Positions 62,674-64,000 of a DNA stretch of 64,000 nucleotides are shown piece by piece. The position numbers were made by a program, and so were the translations under genes. The notes under the pieces are model-generated. The model worked only from the letters and a program-made list of their open reading frames with translations. It was not told the DNA's origin and searched no databases. Each line of letters opens with the position of its first letter. Position 1 is the first letter of the stretch. The DNA comes from Proteles cristata cristata (lineage: Eukaryota > Chordata > Mammalia > Carnivora > Hyaenidae). The stretch is from positions 496,001 through 560,000 of the forward strand of contig JAESUZ010002701.1 in the NCBI GenBank assembly GCA_017311185.1, written 5' to 3'.

Positions 62674-64000
62674 GTTCCATGTGAAGGAGTTTGACCTCTT
62701 CCCACACACATCTTCCCAGACCTGCTTCATGGATGCGCGGCCAGTGCATTTGCACACAGCAGCACGCGCAGGGACCAATGCTCTCTGGGTGAGCGCTGTC
62801 TTGAAATACTTGCTGATTTTGTCTTTGTGTTTTGTAAGTGAGCTTTCATGGGATACTGGACTATGCACTAGTCTAGGCTGGGGGACTGTACTCACACAGA
62901 GTCTCACTTCTCCCCACCTCCCTGACGTGGGCTCTTTGACCCCGGTAGGGACATGTGCATGGGCGCTGGGAAGGTCAGGCTTGAGCACACGCACCCCATG
63001 CGGATCCGGGAGGGGGAAGAGGGGAGGGGAAGGGTGGAGAGGGGCCGGACAGAGCCCTGCGTGTTCACTTGCACATATACTGAGGTATCCCTATATGGGA
63101 GGGAGTACAGCATTACATAGGAATTACAGTCCCTATGATGCACCAAGAAGGAGAGTGAAGGAAAAAGGAAAATAACAGTTTTCTTGCATTTTGAATGAGA
63201 CCCCTGCATTTTCATTTTGTACCGATCTCCCCAAAGTTTGGAGCTGGGTCAGCACCGCTGCATCCTTCTAGGTCAAGGAAGAGACGCAGAGTCTGGCTAC
63301 AGTCTCCTTCAAAGGCATGCTTGCATGATTCCAAGTATTTTTTCCTCCACCCTCTCATTCTTTTTATTTTCTTGATAGGTTTTTGAGGTCCTGGCATCAT
63401 GGAATTACTCCTTAAAACGTGGTTTGGCTTTGACATTTCACATGTACTATATTTGCTCTGTTGTCCAAATTTTTCCTTAGACTTAAAACAAAGCTTGGCA
63501 TATAATGGGAACTACATAAGCATAAGTCACCATCATTGTTTTAATATTATCATCATTATAAATAGCCTTTCTTATTAGTTTGATCATTTAGAACTGAAGG
63601 AAAGGGATTAGCAAATACCTTCTGCAACTTAATCATGTGGTTCCATTGAACTGAGCACTTGATACCAGAATGCGTTTTTAATTATCAGACTTTTGGAAAG
63701 ATACGAGACTTGTTTGTTGGACATAATAAAAAAGAAGATAGAGACACAGATTTCCTGCTTCACTCTCCATCCATATCAGTCTCCTACCTCTGGTACCAGG
63801 ATGGGAGTGGTGTGGGGTTGGGGGAAGGGAATGGACTAAAATAAACCTGTAAGGAAGAGAAGGCTTTTCTCCACCACTGCCTGTTTTCTCCTTCCACAGT
63901 CACAAGTGAGGCTGGCACTTTACCACTCATGGTGAAAACCATGTTTTGCAGGCTTTCTTGCAGAGAAGAGAGTTCTGGCGAAGGAGATGGAAGTGTTGCT
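62672..64000. other. unassigned sequence with a G-rich run
   Basis: 62.7-63.1 kb is moderately GC-rich with CpGs and includes the G-run cluster GGGAGGGGGAAGAGGGGAGG and following at 63008-63046. 63.2-64.0 kb is ordinary AT-rich sequence. No exon was recognised, although some open stretches on both strands cross 62.5-63.2 kb. Confidence 0.42.

Noticed and set aside
62400..63100. CpG-island promoter
   Set aside because: CpGs are only scattered and the segment contains microsatellite and G-run sequence. It falls short of island density.
62524..63175. Overlapping open frames of 156 and 164 codons on opposite strands
   Set aside because: They cross an AC microsatellite (the poly Cys-Val stretch) and a G-rich low-complexity run. 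Higher GC lengthens random frames, and no protein family is recognisable.

Overview
This window is non-coding nuclear DNA from a carnivoran mammal, most probably a felid. The diagnosis rests on 32 tRNA-derived CAN-SINE copies, including six close relatives of what looks like a young feliform subfamily, and on carnivore-type L1 3' ends with a characteristic 3' UTR. Ancient mammal-wide MIR and L2 elements fill the gaps. I found no host protein-coding exon, no functional RNA gene and no CpG-island promoter. The window reads as an intergenic or deep-intronic, AT-rich region.

Layout. 1-8.3 kb: MIR/L2 relics, five SINEs, a GATA array, and a stack of L1 3' ends that includes a 5'-inverted (twin-primed) copy. 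8.9-11.5 kb: a long TA/CA array, an L2, a MaLR-like LTR scrap, and old antisense L1 carrying three SINEs. 11.9-18 kb: mostly unique AT-rich sequence with two plus-strand SINEs. 18-23.5 kb: an antisense L1 interrupted by a 321-bp solo LTR with an ATGG target duplication, then an antisense L1 that keeps both ends but has lost most of its middle. 24-31 kb: L2, a second twin-primed L1, and an old antisense L1 with two SINEs. 33-44 kb: the SINE-densest part, with a class-I-type LTR in minus orientation, a SINE cut off at its 3' side, and an L1 3' end split by a young SINE. 44-53 kb: mostly unique, with MIR, L2 and a small poly(A)-ended retrocopy. 53.5-57.1 kb: a 3.5-kb minus-strand L1 with a 17-bp target duplication and a short 3' transduction, inserted beside a triple CCAAT-box repeat. 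57-64 kb: MIRs, a perfect 15-bp hairpin, AC/GT arrays, plus-strand L1 3' ends, two SINEs and a G-quadruplex-like run.

Nothing here works as an operon or gene system. The content is a layered record of retrotransposition: MIR/L2 oldest, then L1M-type and MaLR, then carnivore L1 and CAN-SINEs, then the young SINE subfamily. Subfamily names are from memory of consensus sequences and were not checked by alignment. Where I could read target-site duplications directly I give their coordinates, and those boundaries are firm. Other boundaries are good to about 10-30 bp for SINEs and 50-100 bp for L1, L2 and MIR.
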